From NCBI GenBank assembly GCA_963575745.1, contig CAUYUJ010019371.1, positions 115,001 to 179,000 of the forward strand: a stretch of DNA of 64,000 bases. The letters run 5' to 3'. Below are positions 1-10,924 of the stretch, piece after piece (positions within the stretch are counted from its first letter, which is position 1; every line of letters starts with the position of its first letter). The position numbers and the translations under genes were made by a program. This DNA comes from Prorocentrum cordatum (lineage: Eukaryota; Sar; Dinophyceae; Prorocentrales; Prorocentraceae). The notes beneath the pieces are model-generated. The model had not been told where the DNA came from, made no database searches, and saw only the letters and a program-made list of their open reading frames with translations.

Positions 1-2310
1 ATGTGTATAGGATTCATCGGATTCCTATAGATTCCTATAAGATGCCTATAGGATTCGTTCTGGAGTCATAGGACTCCTATTGGACTCCTATAAGATTCGT
101 ATAGGAATCATCAAATTCCTATAGGATTCCTATAGGATTCGTATAAGATTCCATCGGATCTCTATAGGGTTCCTACAAGGGTTCCTACAGGATTCCTACA
201 GGATCCATATAGGATCTATTGGATTCCTATAGGATTCGTGCAGGATTCATAGGATTCCTATAGGACTCCTATAAAATTCGCTTAGGACTCATATAATTCC
301 CACCGGATTCCCATAGGATTCGTATAGGATTCATAGGATCCCTATAGCGTTCCTGTGGGATTCCTACACTATTCACATAGGATTCATCGGATTCTTCAGG
401 AATCCTAAGGATTCGTATAGGATTGATAAGATTCCTGTGGGATTCCTTTTAGGATTCTTAGGATGTATATCGGATTCTTTTGGGATTCGTGCAGGATTCA
501 TAGGATTCCTTTAGGTTTCCCGTAGGATTCCTACAGGATGCATATAGGATTCATAAGATTCAGATCGGATTCTTATGGGATTCGTACAGGGTTCCTGTAG
601 GATTCTTATGGGGCTCGTACAGGCTTCATTGCATTCCTATGAGATTCCTATAGGATTCCTCTGATTACTATAAGATTCCTATGGGATTCGTATAGGATTC
701 ATAGGATCCCTACAAGGTTCCTATAGGATTCATAAAGGATTCATATAGGACCTATAAGAGTCCCATAGGATTCGTATAGAAGTCATAGGATTCCTATAGG
801 ATTCCCATCGGATTCGCATAGGATTCGCATAGGATTATAAAACCCCCATTGGATTCCCATAGGGTTCGTATAGGGTCCATAGGATCCCCATAGTGTTTCT
901 ATAGGGTTCCTACACTATTCATATAGGATTCATCTGATTCTTATAGGAATCCTCAGGCTTCGTATAAGATTCATAAGATTCCTGCGGGATTCCTTAAAGA
1001 GTCTTAGGGTGTCTACAGGATTCCTTTGGGATTCGTATACGGCTCCTATAAGATTCTCATGGAGTTCGTACAGAATCCATTGGATTCTAATAGGATTCCC
1101 ATAGGATTCATTGGATTCCTATGGGGGTCCTATAGGATTCGTATAGGATTCACCCGATCCCTTTAGGCTTACTATAGGATTCCTACAGGAGCCATAAAAG
1201 GGTTCATGGGAATCCTATAGGATTCGTAAAGGATGCATAGGATTCCTATGGGATGCCTATTGGATTTGTATAGGGTTTCATTGGAATTCCCATCGGATTC
1301 TTGTGGGATCCGTGGAAAGGATTCATAAGATCCCTATAGGGTTCCTGTAGGATTCCTACAGGATTCGTAATAGGATTCATGGGCATCCTAAGGATTCGTA
1401 TAGGACTCATAAGATTCCTATTGGATTCCCTAAAGATTTCTGCGATTCCTATAGGATTCTTTTGTGATGCGTGCAGGGTTCATAGGATTCCTGTAGGCTT
1501 CCTATAGGACTCCTATAGGATTCATATAGGATTCATAGAGTTTCCGTTGGATGTCTAAAGATTCGTATGAGATTCATAGGATCCCTATAGGGTTCTTATA
1601 GGATTCCTACAGGATTCATATAGGGTTCATAAGACTCCGATAGGAATCCTAAGGATTCGTATAGGATTCATAGGATTCCTATGGGATTCCGTGAAGATTC
1701 CTGAGGTTCCTGTAGGATTCCATTGGGATTCGTATACGGTTCATAAGATTCCTCTAAGGTTCCGATAGGATTCCTACAGGATTCATATTGGATTCGTAGG
1801 ATTCCTATAGGATTCTGATAGGATTCCTATAGGATTCGTATAAGATTCCATAGGATCTCTATAGGGTTCCTACAGGGGTTCCTACAGGATTCCTGCAGGA
1901 TCCATATAGGACCTATTGGATTCTTATAGGATTCATTGGATTCCTAGAGGACTCCTATGGGACTCGTATCGGATTCATATGAGTATCCTGGTATTCCTAT
2001 GGGATTTCCATAGGACCTATAGGATTCATACGATTCCTGTTGGATTCTTATTAGATTCTTATAAGATTCGCAAGGGGTCCTAAAAAAATCCGAATAGATT
2101 CCTACAGGATTCGTATAGGAATCGCTTGATTCCAGTAGGGCCCCCATAGGATTCATTGGATTCCTATATGATCCCTATAGGGTTCATCGGATTCTTATAG
2201 GATGTCTATAGGATTCGTACAGGATTCATAGGTTGCCTAAAGGGCTCCCATATGATTCCTATAGGACTCCCATCGGATTCCCATTGGATCCCCATAGGAT
2301 TCCCATAAGA
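1..2310. repeat. Degenerate GGATTC-core satellite
   Basis: The whole block is built from short variants of GGATTCCTATA, GGATTCGTATA and GGATTCATA, mostly spaced 10-11 bases or a multiple of that. It is far more AT-rich than the rest of the window. Units are diverged from one another, with single-base changes and small indels, so the array looks old. It ends at about 2310, where ordinary sequence begins. Short open frames inside it are artefacts of the repeat. I see no gene here. Confidence 0.9.
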
Positions 2311-3344
2311 TTCCAGAGCTTCGCTGGTGCAGACATTGCAACATGGCATGAAGGATGGATCCACCTCTGATAGAGGTGGAGTTCTTTTTGTTTCATTAAG
2401 CCCGGACCATTGTTGTGTTGTGTTGTTCCGGGGGGGGGGTCCCCGGACGCCCCGGGGCCTGGGGAGGGCCCCTGCCCCCCAAAGGGGGAGGGGTCCGGCT
2501 GTGCCCCAGAAAAGGGGCACAGGGAGGATCCCCATCCAACAACAACAACAACAACAAAAACAGCAACAACAACAACAACAACAACAACAATTACTAGCAC
2601 GTGGGGACACACCGTTCTCACCAGTGCCAGGGTTTTCATAGGAGGCGGGCAATACCCCCACTTTGTGGGGGGGCCGGTTCAAGCTCTACCAAATTTCCAA
2701 ACGACTCTTCGCCACCACCCACACCCAGCTTCCCGCCCTATGACGTTCGGACACTTCACTTCGTGGCATGCGGACGACCGTGGCTACTATTCAGGGCCCC
2801 GCGGCCGACGACGACGGCGTGCGCGCGCGAAGAAAAAACGAATGTGTCCCGCATGGTATTATTTGACAGGGATGATGGCCCTGGCAGGTGCGCAACCGTT
2901 GTCGCAGAAGTTCGAAAAAGTTGCTCGCAAAAGCCCGTTTGACAGAAATGTTTAAAAAGTGTTGGGTTTCCTACGAATCCGCAAGAGCGCGCGGGATGAG
3001 ATTTTGACATTTTTTGTTGAAAAACCATTGGTTTTTTGATGTTTTTATGTTAAAATCGCTGCGAACACTAAGGTTTTGGAAGGATTTCGTCTTGCGCGCG
3101 CGAATGTCCACTTTACCTTATTTTTTGCAAGGGATTCTTGAAATTTGATTATATTAGAACAAGAAATGTCATTTTCTATTGTTTTTTGCAAGGGAAAGCG
3201 GATTACAACAAAACAACCGGATCCTGTACACACCCTCTTTTCTGAGGCTTCCTCACGAAAATGATGAAAATGTAGCTGCGGCCTAGGCGGCGCAGGGGGG
3301 GCGCGCACCAGGGGGCCCAACAATAATTATTCTTTAGAATAAAT
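2311..3344. other. Unique spacer with CAA microsatellite, no gene recognised
   Basis: A CAA/ACA microsatellite lies at about 2537-2590, close to a run of Gs near 2431. From about 2940 to 3340 the sequence becomes AT-rich. The 14-mer TTTTTTGCAAGGGA occurs at 3121-3134 and again at 3182-3195. Open frames on both strands across 2410-2950 are driven by the microsatellite and G-runs. None resembles a protein family that I know. Confidence 0.6.
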
Positions 3345-3358
3345 AATGTTCAACAACA

Positions 3359-3428
<70 letters not shown>
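3345..3428. repeat. (AAC)n-(GAC)n-(AAC)n microsatellite
   Basis: A pure GAC tract is flanked on each side by AAC units, giving a symmetrical compound microsatellite. Read in different frames it gives poly-Asp/Asn or poly-Val, which explains the long open frames across it. Confidence 0.95.
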
Positions 3429-3429
<1 letters not shown>

Positions 3430-3769
3430 CATTTTAAGACTGTTCGTCCTCATCTGCTCGAGTGTCCAATAACGCGTATTTCCCAAACCCTCGATATCCG
3501 CCCCCTTCGTCTTCGATCGAACCCCTTTTGGGGGATATACCTTTCTTCCCTGCAGGCCGGGCCCAGGCAAGCGTCGGGGCGGCCGCGGACCGTCGGCTTG
3601 GCCAGCGGGCGCCCGCGGACCGTCGACCCGACCCCAAGAGGGACGGACAGGGGACCGACCACGACGACGACGACGTCGACGACGACGGCGACGACGACGT
3701 CGACGACGGCGACGACGATGACGACGAGCGAAAGCGAGAGCGAGAGAGAACGACAGCAGGGCCACAAGG
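3429..3769. other. Spacer with GAC-rich tract, no gene recognised
   Basis: About 200 bases of unique sequence are followed by imperfect GAC/GTCGAC triplets at 3660-3730. I recognise no protein domain in any frame. Confidence 0.5.
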
Positions 3770-4395
3770 ACAAGAAGTAGGCCACGAAGGGCGACAGCGG
3801 GGACGCGAAGGGAATGCGTATGGGGCCACGAAGAGCGCGAACGAGCGGGGGCCACGAAGGGCTGATAATGCGGGGCCACAGAAGGCAACGATGGGGCCAC
3901 AGAGGGTAGCAACTGGGCCACGTAGGACATTGAGAGGCCACAAGCGGCGACAGCGGGGCCACGAAGGGCATGCACATGGGGCCACAACGGGCGCGAACGA
4001 GCGGGGGCCACGAAGGGCATACGTATACTGGACAGCGGAGGGCAAAGACGGGGCCACGACGGGGTGCGACGGGGCCGCGAAGGGCAGCGAGGGGGCCACG
4101 AAAGGCATCGAGGGGGCCAAGAAGGGATGCAACGGGGCCACGAAGGGCAGCGAGGGGGCCACGAAGGGCTGCAACGAGGCCACGACGGGCTGCGACGGGG
4201 CCACGAAGGGCAGCGAGGGGGCCACGAAGGGCTGCAACGAGGCCACGAAGGGCAGCGAGGGGGCCACGAAGGGCTGCAACGGGGCCACGAGGGGCAGCGA
4301 GAGGGGCCACGAAGTGTTGCAACGGGGCCACGAAACAAAGCGATGGGGCCACGAAGGGCTGCAACGGGGCCACGAAGGGCAGCGAGATCCCGATT
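3770..4395. repeat. 21-bp minisatellite (GGGGCCACGAAGGGC core)
   Basis: The unit is about 21 bases, GGGGCCACGAAGGGC followed by six variable bases (GCAGCGA or TGCAACG types). It is most regular at 4070-4390, with two unit types alternating, and degenerate towards 3770. Because 21 is a multiple of three, all frames stay open and give 7-residue repeats such as GATKGSE. This periodicity, not a gene, explains the overlapping open frames. Confidence 0.9.
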
Positions 4396-4680
4396 CCTAG
4401 GTAATCTGTGAAGGAATCTTGAACGTGAGCGCGACTCCTGGGTGCCTGGGTGTCGGGAGCGCGGCGCTTGAGCAAATTGCAAGAAATTCCAACGCAAGGG
4501 CGCTATTCTTCAGTAAATTACAAGAAAGTCTCCAACGACAGCGCTACTCCAGACGCCGGGAGAGCGATTCCTGCCTAACCAAGGAAGTCCCAAGCGAGAG
4601 CGCGATTCCTGCATGATATGCAAGGAAATCTCGGGCGGGAGCGGGGGTCCTGGCTAAATTGTGAAGGCGTCTCAGGCGGG
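4396..4680. repeat. Degenerate ~52-bp tandem repeat
   Basis: About five loosely conserved units can be aligned. Each has an 'AAATT-GCAAGAAA-TC' segment followed by 'GCGAGAGCGCGATTCCTG'-like sequence. Divergence between units is high. No gene is seen. Confidence 0.6.
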
Positions 4681-4812
4681 GGCCGTTGTTGTTGTAATCT
4701 GGGGGCCAGGGGCCCAGTTCGAGCCTCAAGATTTTCCTGATAAAAAACCGGGTGCGAGCGTCGAGGGGCACACTTTGATTGAAAAAAATATGCACTGGCG
4801 GGGGAGATCAAC

Positions 4813-5642
4813 AATTCGCCGGCCCAACGGGCCAGAGGCGTGCTAAGATCTCCGGTAACTGGTTAACAATTGTATTGTACTAGTTCGCGCGCGCGGGGCG
4901 GCCCCTGGGGGTCCCCCGGCGAAAAGTACCCCGCCCGCCGCCTGGCAAGGTCCCGCCCGGTTCAACTCAGAGATGGTTTTCCTTCTGGGTGCGGCCTCTC
5001 AGGCCGCCCTGAGCGCGCCAAGAGTGCCCCAAGAGGCCCCCAAGACTGCCCAAGAGGCCCCCGAGACGCCCAAAGAGCGCTCGAAGACGCCGAAGATGAC
5101 CCCAAGACGGCCCAAAAGGCCCCCAAGACAGCCCAAGAGGCCTCCAAGACGCCCCAAGAGCCTTCCAAGAGGCCTCCGAAGAGAGCCCCAAGAGGCCAAA
5201 ATCGTTGATTTTCATTGGTTTTTTCGATGTTTTTTGTGTTCTGGCTTTTTCGGCTTCCGGACGCTCCAAGACGGCCCAAGAGGCCCCCAAGACCGCTCCA
5301 AGACGGCCCACGAGGCTCCCAAGACGGCCCCGGAACGGCCCAGGAGGGCCCCCAAGACGGCCCAAGTGCCGCCCAAGACGGACCAAGAGGCCCCAAGACG
5401 GGCCCAAGAGGGGCTCAAGAGGGGAACCGAGAACTGAAAAATCGAGCCCTCCGCCCCAGAAGGCGCCCAGGAGGCCCCAAAAAGGCCCCAAGAGGCCCCC
5501 AAGAGGCCCCCAAGACGCCCCAAGAGGCGCCCAAGAGGCCCAAAAGAGGCCCCAAGAGGCCCCAAAACGGCCCCCAAAACTCGGCTAGCCCACAACGGTG
5601 CGACAATATGGGCCGGCGGAATGAGCGAAGCGATTAAATAAT
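4813..5642 (+). mobile_element. Mosaic element copy A (CCAAGA-rich family)
   Basis: This 830-bp segment is present again at 16382-17211 with a constant offset of 11569 and one observed difference (G at 5218, T at 16787). It opens with AATTCGCC and GCCCAACGGGCCAG. It then runs through imperfect CCCCAAGAGGCC/CCAAGACGG repeats with a central T-rich island at about 5205-5250, and ends with GCGGAATGAGCGAAGCGATT then AAATAAT. The same two ends bound copy F at 57038-58084. I see no transposase and no clear terminal inverted repeat. The frames inside are open because of the repeats, so it is probably a non-autonomous element or a duplicated repeat unit. Confidence 0.75.
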
Positions 5643-5659
5643 TATTCTTCAGAAGCGAG

Positions 5660-6110
5660 AGTTCAGCAGCAACAACAACAACAACAACAACAACCCCGGA
5701 ACGAGGGCGAGAACGAAGGCGAGAAGGAGGGCAGGAAAGAGGGCGGGAACGAGGGCGACAACGAGGGCGGGAACGAAGGCGGGAACGAAGGCGGGAACGA
5801 GGGCGAGAACGAGGGCGAGAACGAAGGCGGGAACGAGGGCGGGAGCGAGGGCGGGAGCGAGGGCGAGAACGAAGGCGAGAACGAGGGCGGAAACGAAAGC
5901 GGGAACGAGGGCGAGAACGAGGGCGGGAGCGACGGCGGGAGCGAGGGCGGGAGCGACGGCGAGAGCGAAGGCGAAAACGAGGGCGGGAACGAAGGTTGGA
6001 ACGAGGGCGGGAACGAAACCGGGAACGAGGGCGGGAAAGACGGTGAGAGCAAGGACGGGATCGAAGGCGAAGGCGAAAAAGAGGGCCGAAGTGAAAATGG
6101 CTTCGGGCGG
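5660..6110. repeat. 12-bp minisatellite (GGCGGGAACGAA type)
   Basis: After a short CAA tract (5669-5695) the sequence is a run of 12-base units such as GGCGGGAACGAA and GGCGAGAACGAG. All frames stay open; the minus strand reads as Ser-Phe-Pro-Pro repeats. No gene is inferred. Confidence 0.9.
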
Positions 6111-6600
6111 GGGCGAGGGCCGGCGCGGGGGCGAGGGCGGAGACGAGGCTGGGCGCGGGGCCTGCAGCGAGGGGGGAATCGAGGGCGAGAACGAGGGCAG
6201 GACACTGAGGCCGAGGAGCGAAGACCGACGCTCGATACGGAGGAGGGGGAGGAGCAGGAGGAGGGCGAGGAGGAGGAACAAAAGGACGAAGGGAGGAATG
6301 GGGGCCGAGGGCAGGGGAGGGACAGTACGTGGAGGGCGGCGGCGACCGCGGAAGAAGGAAACGGGACTAGCGAGGCCAAGGGGGGAGGAAAAGGAGGAGG
6401 GGAGGTGGAGGATACGGGCGGGGACAAGGGGAGGAGGGAGGAGACAAACTGAGGAGGGGGGGAGGGGGGAGGGAGGAAGAGGGACCCGAACGGGGGAGGA
6501 GGGAAAGGGAGGGAGAGGGAAGCGGAGGAAGGAGGGAGGGGATAGACGAGGTAGGAAAGAGAGCGAGGGGAGAAGGGAGGATGGGCAAGGAGAGAGGACA
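6111..6600. repeat. G/A-rich polypurine tract
   Basis: About 490 bases are almost purely purine on the plus strand, with imperfect GGGAGGA and GAGGAGG words. It follows the 12-bp minisatellite without a sharp boundary. It could form triplex or G-quadruplex structure. No gene is seen. Confidence 0.8.
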
Positions 6601-6639
6601 AGCGCACTTGCGCAGCGCGCCCCGCGCCCTCCGCCCAGG

Positions 6640-6960
6640 ACTGCCAGAAAACTCCGATGGTACTCTGATTCAGCTCTGTATTGGCTCTGGCTTGAAACTC
6701 TTCTCTGGTTTGGCTGGAACTCTGAACTGGCTCTGGCCTGAAACTCTGATTCATCTCTCTGATTTAGCTGAAACTCTGATTTAGTTCTGGTCTGAAACTC
6801 TTATTTAGACCTGATTGAACTCTGGCTGGGGACAGAACCGAATCAGAGTTAAACCGGAGTTCAGACCAGAGTCAATCAGAATTTCAACTAAAAACTGAAA
6901 TGAAACAGAGTTCTGGGCCAGAGCTGAATCGGAGTATTGTTAGAGCTTTTTCTGAGTTGA
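6640..6960. repeat. Inverted array of TCTGATT/AATCAGA units
   Basis: From about 6640 to 6830 the plus strand carries repeats of the form CTCTGGCCTGAAACTCTGATT. From about 6840 to 6960 the complementary form appears, with AATCAGAGTTAAACC and CCAGAGTCAATCAGA words. The block is therefore a head-to-head array with a centre near 6835, able to fold into a long imperfect stem. No gene is seen. Confidence 0.75.
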
Positions 6961-7060
6961 GCTTTTGAAGCTAGTTTGCCTCCAAAACACACACACACAC
7001 AGCGCGAGGGCGGCGGCCTCTCGCCCGCGCATTCTCGGGCCACGCCGGCGAGGCGAGATG

Positions 7061-7920
7061 AAACGCGGGCCGCAGGGGAAACTCGTCGAGGTCCGAGTTC
7101 GCCACTGACCGAATCGTCGCCTCCCGCACCCATCTTCGGATGGGAACCCGAGTTTGCTGCTCGGGCCCCCTGGCGCGGAGGTGCCGCGCGCTGCCGTCGC
7201 CGCCGCCTGCGTCCACGCCGGCGAGGCAGCTGGCCAGCGCGAGCATGCCCACCACGACGGCCTTCCATTCGACGCCCCTCCACAGGTCAAAGAAGCGCTG
7301 GAGGTCGGGGGCCCACCGACGGCGCTGCTCTGACCATGAACCTCAGAGCCGCCGCGGGCCCCTGCCCAGCGCGTGCTCCCCCTCGTCAGCACAATGGGCG
7401 TTATATTATGTCGCGTCGTCGCGGCTGCCACCGCACTCGGGACATCCCACAACATAGTGGCGAACATGCCCTTCGTGCGTCGCGTCGTCGTCACGTTCGC
7501 CGCGCTCGGGACACTCTGCGAAATGGTTGCGGACATGCTGTTCGCGCGTCGCGTCGCCGCTGCACTGGGCACCGCCAACTGCACGATAGTCCAGAAGAGT
7601 GCGCGTCGGGATCTCGTCCTGCCAGTCTGATAGGAATCGGCGGGTGCCTCGATATGTCTTGCGCTAAGTGAACGAAGACAGGCAGTCCCAGACCTGTTGC
7701 ACTGTCCCTTGGAGAGATGCCTGCGCAGTTGTCCAACAACCCACTGGATCCCCACTCTCACCCAAACTCTCATCCGCCTGGACTGCCGCCTGCCGCAGCA
7801 TTGTTGCGAGAAGCTCGGGGCCACTGGCTGAGGCTGATGATGTGCTAGATGTAGATGGTGGTTCCTGAACATCAGCCGAAAACAAGACCCGTGGCTCCGA
7901 GAGCGCCTCAAACATAGCAG
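7061..7920 (-). pseudogene. Fragment related to the 5' coding part of the copia-type element
   Basis: Three consecutive minus-strand coding pieces match, in the same order, pieces at 46.1-46.9 kb on the plus strand. Piece one (7920-7668) ends with a SLQ...VWDCLSSFT stretch. Piece two (7660-7425) has RFLSD, LLDYRAVGGAQC and then Cys/His units of the form HVRxHxxxCPEC. Piece three (7330-7180) has FFDLWRGVEWKAVVV and a GVDAGGGDGSA motif, matching GWKAI...SVDAGGGGSG at 46.75 kb. Stops lie between pieces. The Cys/His unit is tandemly amplified about three times here (72-75 bp each), against one diverged unit at 46.55 kb. The exact function of this N-terminal region is unknown to me; it precedes gag in the 46 kb element. 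Confidence 0.5.
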
Positions 7921-8150
7921 GAACACGCCCCTGGAGACAAGCAGGCAGCGGCGGGCGGGATGGCGCCGCCGGTCTGGAGGTTCTCGGCGATGTCATTGTA
8001 GTGGTAGGTATCCTCGATGTCCGACTTAGCAGACACGAGGAGCATGAACACGAAAAACCAAAGGATGTGGATCTTCCTTGCCAACCACGGTGGAGAGAAT
8101 GAGGTAGAGTAACGCGGACACAAGACGAGCGGAGGTGCCACGCGGGCCAT
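7908..8150 (-). CDS. Possible exon with one membrane segment
   Basis: The minus frame starts MARVAPP, has a hydrophobic stretch KIHILWFFVFMLLVSAK, and continues with an acidic, low-repeat segment SDIEDTYHYNDIAENLQ. The composition is protein-like and unlike the repeat-driven frames around it. A weakly similar stretch may lie antisense at 51.77-51.87 kb. I do not recognise a family. It may be one exon of a membrane protein, or part of the same element as 7061-7920. Boundaries are only those of the open frame. Confidence 0.25.
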   Translation of the reverse strand: MARVAPPLVLCPRYSTSFSPPWLARKIHILWFFVFMLLVSAKSDIEDTYHYNDIAENLQTGGAIPPAAACLSPGACSCYV

Positions 8151-8396
8151 CTCGGCGGAAAGGGTAAATCGGAAATGTGTTTCACTAAAAAATCGTAACG
8201 TATGCGGATTTTTCTGGTGAGCGCAAGTGAATACGGAATGTTTAATACGAGGCTACTACGGGCAGGGGTGCACGGCCGGCTACCCGGACCCGAACGGCAG
8301 CGGGAAAACGGAGAAGACTGAACAGGGCAAAGAAGGCAAGAACAGTGAGTAGGCGACCATTCGAGTTCCCGTGGGGCTAGCGCCAGGCGCAGGAGA

Positions 8397-8632
8397 AGGA
8401 GCAGGAGGAGGAGGAGGAGGGGGAAGAGGAGGAGGAGGGAGGAGGGAGGAGGAGGATGAGGAGGATAAAGACGGAGGTAGAGGGAGGACGGAGGAGGAGA
8501 GGGAGGAGCAGGAGAAGGGAGGAGGGATGAGGAGGAGGAGGGAGGAGGGAGGAGGAGGGAGGAGGAGGAGGAGGAAAAGGAGGAGGAGCAGGAGAAGGAA
8601 GAGGAGAAGGAGGAGGGAAGAGAGGGAGGCAT
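8397..8632. repeat. (GGA)n purine microsatellite
   Basis: Imperfect GGA/GGAGGAGGA repeats run through this block on the plus strand. The open frames on both strands (poly-Arg/Glu/Gly or poly-Ser/Pro/Leu) come from the repeat. Confidence 0.9.
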
Positions 8633-9577
8633 GAGGGACGTGCGCCCCTGGCCCCTCGTGAACGGTAGAAGGACGGCCCGGTTCGACCAGAAGCCTCTTG
8701 CAACTCTTCACCTTGGGTCAGATGTGCAGTCCCTAGGGCCGAAAGCCCCCACACACCCTCACCACAGGACGCCAAAACTGGCGGCAGAAACCCCAACGCG
8801 AGCTTTGCTGAGAGGTCGGAGGTCTGCGGCGACGAGGGAGGAAGAGGCTTTGCTTCGCTCTGCTCCAGAGGAGGCCGCAGTTTGGACGCAGAGGGCCAGG
8901 ATTGCCTTGCTGCGGGAGGCCCCCGTGCCGTGAGTCCGCCAAACGCGGGGCAGCAGGTGGGAGGCAGGAGGAAGGAGGATGAGCATGGTGGAAACGGATC
9001 CCGAAGGAGACGGGTCCCGGACCCTGGGGCCTTACCCCAGATCGAGTTCTTCAACCTGAATCGTTTTCTCAAAGTCCCAGGGCCCGTGGAGGGCACCGAG
9101 AGCCCAGAACCGGCGAAAAACCTCCGGACCTGTTTCCCTCTAGACCTGTTTCCCTCCGTGGCGATAGGAAGAGGGCGCCTGCCATCTGGCCCTGCATCAT
9201 CTGCTGCCACATGCCCTGCCAGCCCTGGGACCACACCTGCGCCGGAGAGGGTGGAGCACCGCGCCACCCACTGGGCCCCTCCCCCTCATGCACGACTCCC
9301 CTGACCCGCCGCCCCGTGAACCGCTGGCGACTCAATTGTCGGCGTCTCGACGCCGTTTCCCAGCTCCGGCGCGCCGAACAACTCAAAATGAAATGCTAGT
9401 CCCAGGGAAGGGGTCGGGAGCCACAGGGGCCCGCGACTCGGACAAAGTCATATCGTCGTCGAGGTCTGGACCCCCCTCCCCCACTTCCTCCTCCATTCCT
9501 TCTCATTAAGAAGAACTCCTCCCTTTCGCACCCCGAGGCCCGTCGGAAGGGCGGGCTAGGCGTTGCGCCTGAGACGT
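8633..9577. other. Unique sequence, no gene recognised
   Basis: About 950 bases are free of obvious tandem repeat. Open frames of 70-140 codons exist on both strands, but none shows a recognisable domain or a clear coding signature. Confidence 0.4.
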
Positions 9578-10374
9578 CCTTACCAATTCTGAGCCACAAG
9601 CTCAAAAACTGGTAACAGCTTCGCAGATTGAGGGCGGGTCGCTTTCAAAATGTGGTTCTCGCCTTGGCGCCGCGGAAACTCGTTTTACAAATTTGTAAGA
9701 GTTTCACGGATTGACAACAAGTGGCTTTCAATATGTGGCTCTCGCCGTATGACATTTCGTTTTTTAACTGTGGTTCTCGTTTTGACGCCGCGCACATTCG
9801 TTTCAAGCATGTGCGAGAGCTTCACGGATTGGTGACAGGTGGTTTTCCAAATGTGGTTCTCGCCGTAGCGCCGAGCACATTCGTTTTACAAGTTTGTGCA
9901 ACACCTTCGCGTATCGTGGTCAAAAAACTAGCTCTCGCCTCAGCGCCGCGCGCATTCGTTTTAACATATTGCAAGAGTTTCACGGATTGAGGGTGATTCC
10001 GATTCAAACTGTGGCCATCGCCATCGCGCCGCGCACATTAGTTTTAACATGCTGCAGGAGTTTCACTGACTCGCATGGTTGACGTACGCGAAAAGCGTTC
10101 TGGAACGATTCAGGATTGTCAGGGCGCAACAATTGCGTTGACTCGCTGTGTTGAAGCCCCAGGAGTGGTGTTCCGGCACAACTCAGGGTCGTCAAGGCGC
10201 AACAGTCAAGCTGACTCGTGGCGTTCAAGGTCCTGAAAATGGTGCTTTGGCACGCTTCAAGATTTTCACACAGTTTCCCCCCAATGGGGCACTTCCCTCA
10301 GTGGAAATTAACCCTTGTATGGGGCCTATGAAGGGGGAGCTTGGAGGAAGGGTGTACTCCAACATCGTTGGTGG
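9578..10374 (+). repeat. Dispersed repeat P, copy 1
   Basis: This block is the reverse complement, with divergence, of 40603-41340. It contains degenerate ~80-bp units with AAAATGTGGTTCTCGCC, GCCGCGCACATTCGTTTTA and GAGTTTCACGGATTGA. Three ~68-bp units with CTGGAACGATTCAGGATT follow, then a tail with GGTGTACTCCAACATCGTTG. It sits directly against the truncated 3' side of the copia-type fragment at 10375-12270, so it may have interrupted that element. Confidence 0.75.
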
Positions 10375-10924
10375 ATCTGCGTTGCCCACTCCTGCCACAT
10401 ATAGTCGAGCGGACAACCTCTCCTCCGAGGGCTGAAGCTTCGCCCGCGTGGCTCGCCAGACCAAGTCCTGCGCGAATCGCATGCCCCAGCGGTTGGTCCA
10501 GGCGGCGGCGTCGACGATGACGCTTAACCGGCCACCTGAAAGTCATGCGCTTGCCAGGTAGCGCGGCGAGTCGCCCTGGGAGCTCGAGCCTGCACCTGGC
10601 CAAGTCGGCCACCACGGGGGCGCAGGCCCGCGCGACGTAGGCCTGCGCGGAGGCACGCGCAAGTCCAAGCGAGCGTCGAAGGGTACTGGCGCATCTACCG
10701 CGGACGCGAAACTGGAAGCACTGCGCGGGGACCCGAGAAGATCTTGCCGCGGTGTCCTGGGTGCTGGACCTGGCCGAGGAGAAGGCGCTGTGTCCTGCTG
10801 CGCCGGCGTCTACTGCGGCGCGCCCCGTGCTGGTGCGTTATGGGCCGGCGCCAGACGGGTCGGACCTGCGCGCGCACGATCTGCGCCAATGAAGCGAAAG
10901 TGGGCAATGGCGTCGGCTGGCCCG

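Noticed and set aside
4870-5640. Several 120-174-codon frames on both strands of mosaic element A (and the same in B)
   Set aside because: They arise from CCAAGAGG-type repeats that keep all frames open; the peptides are Pro/Lys/Gln or Gly/Leu-rich with no domain, and copies C-F do not conserve any frame.
5663-6754. 363-codon Ser/Pro-rich minus frame
   Set aside because: Produced by the 12-bp minisatellite and the polypurine tract.
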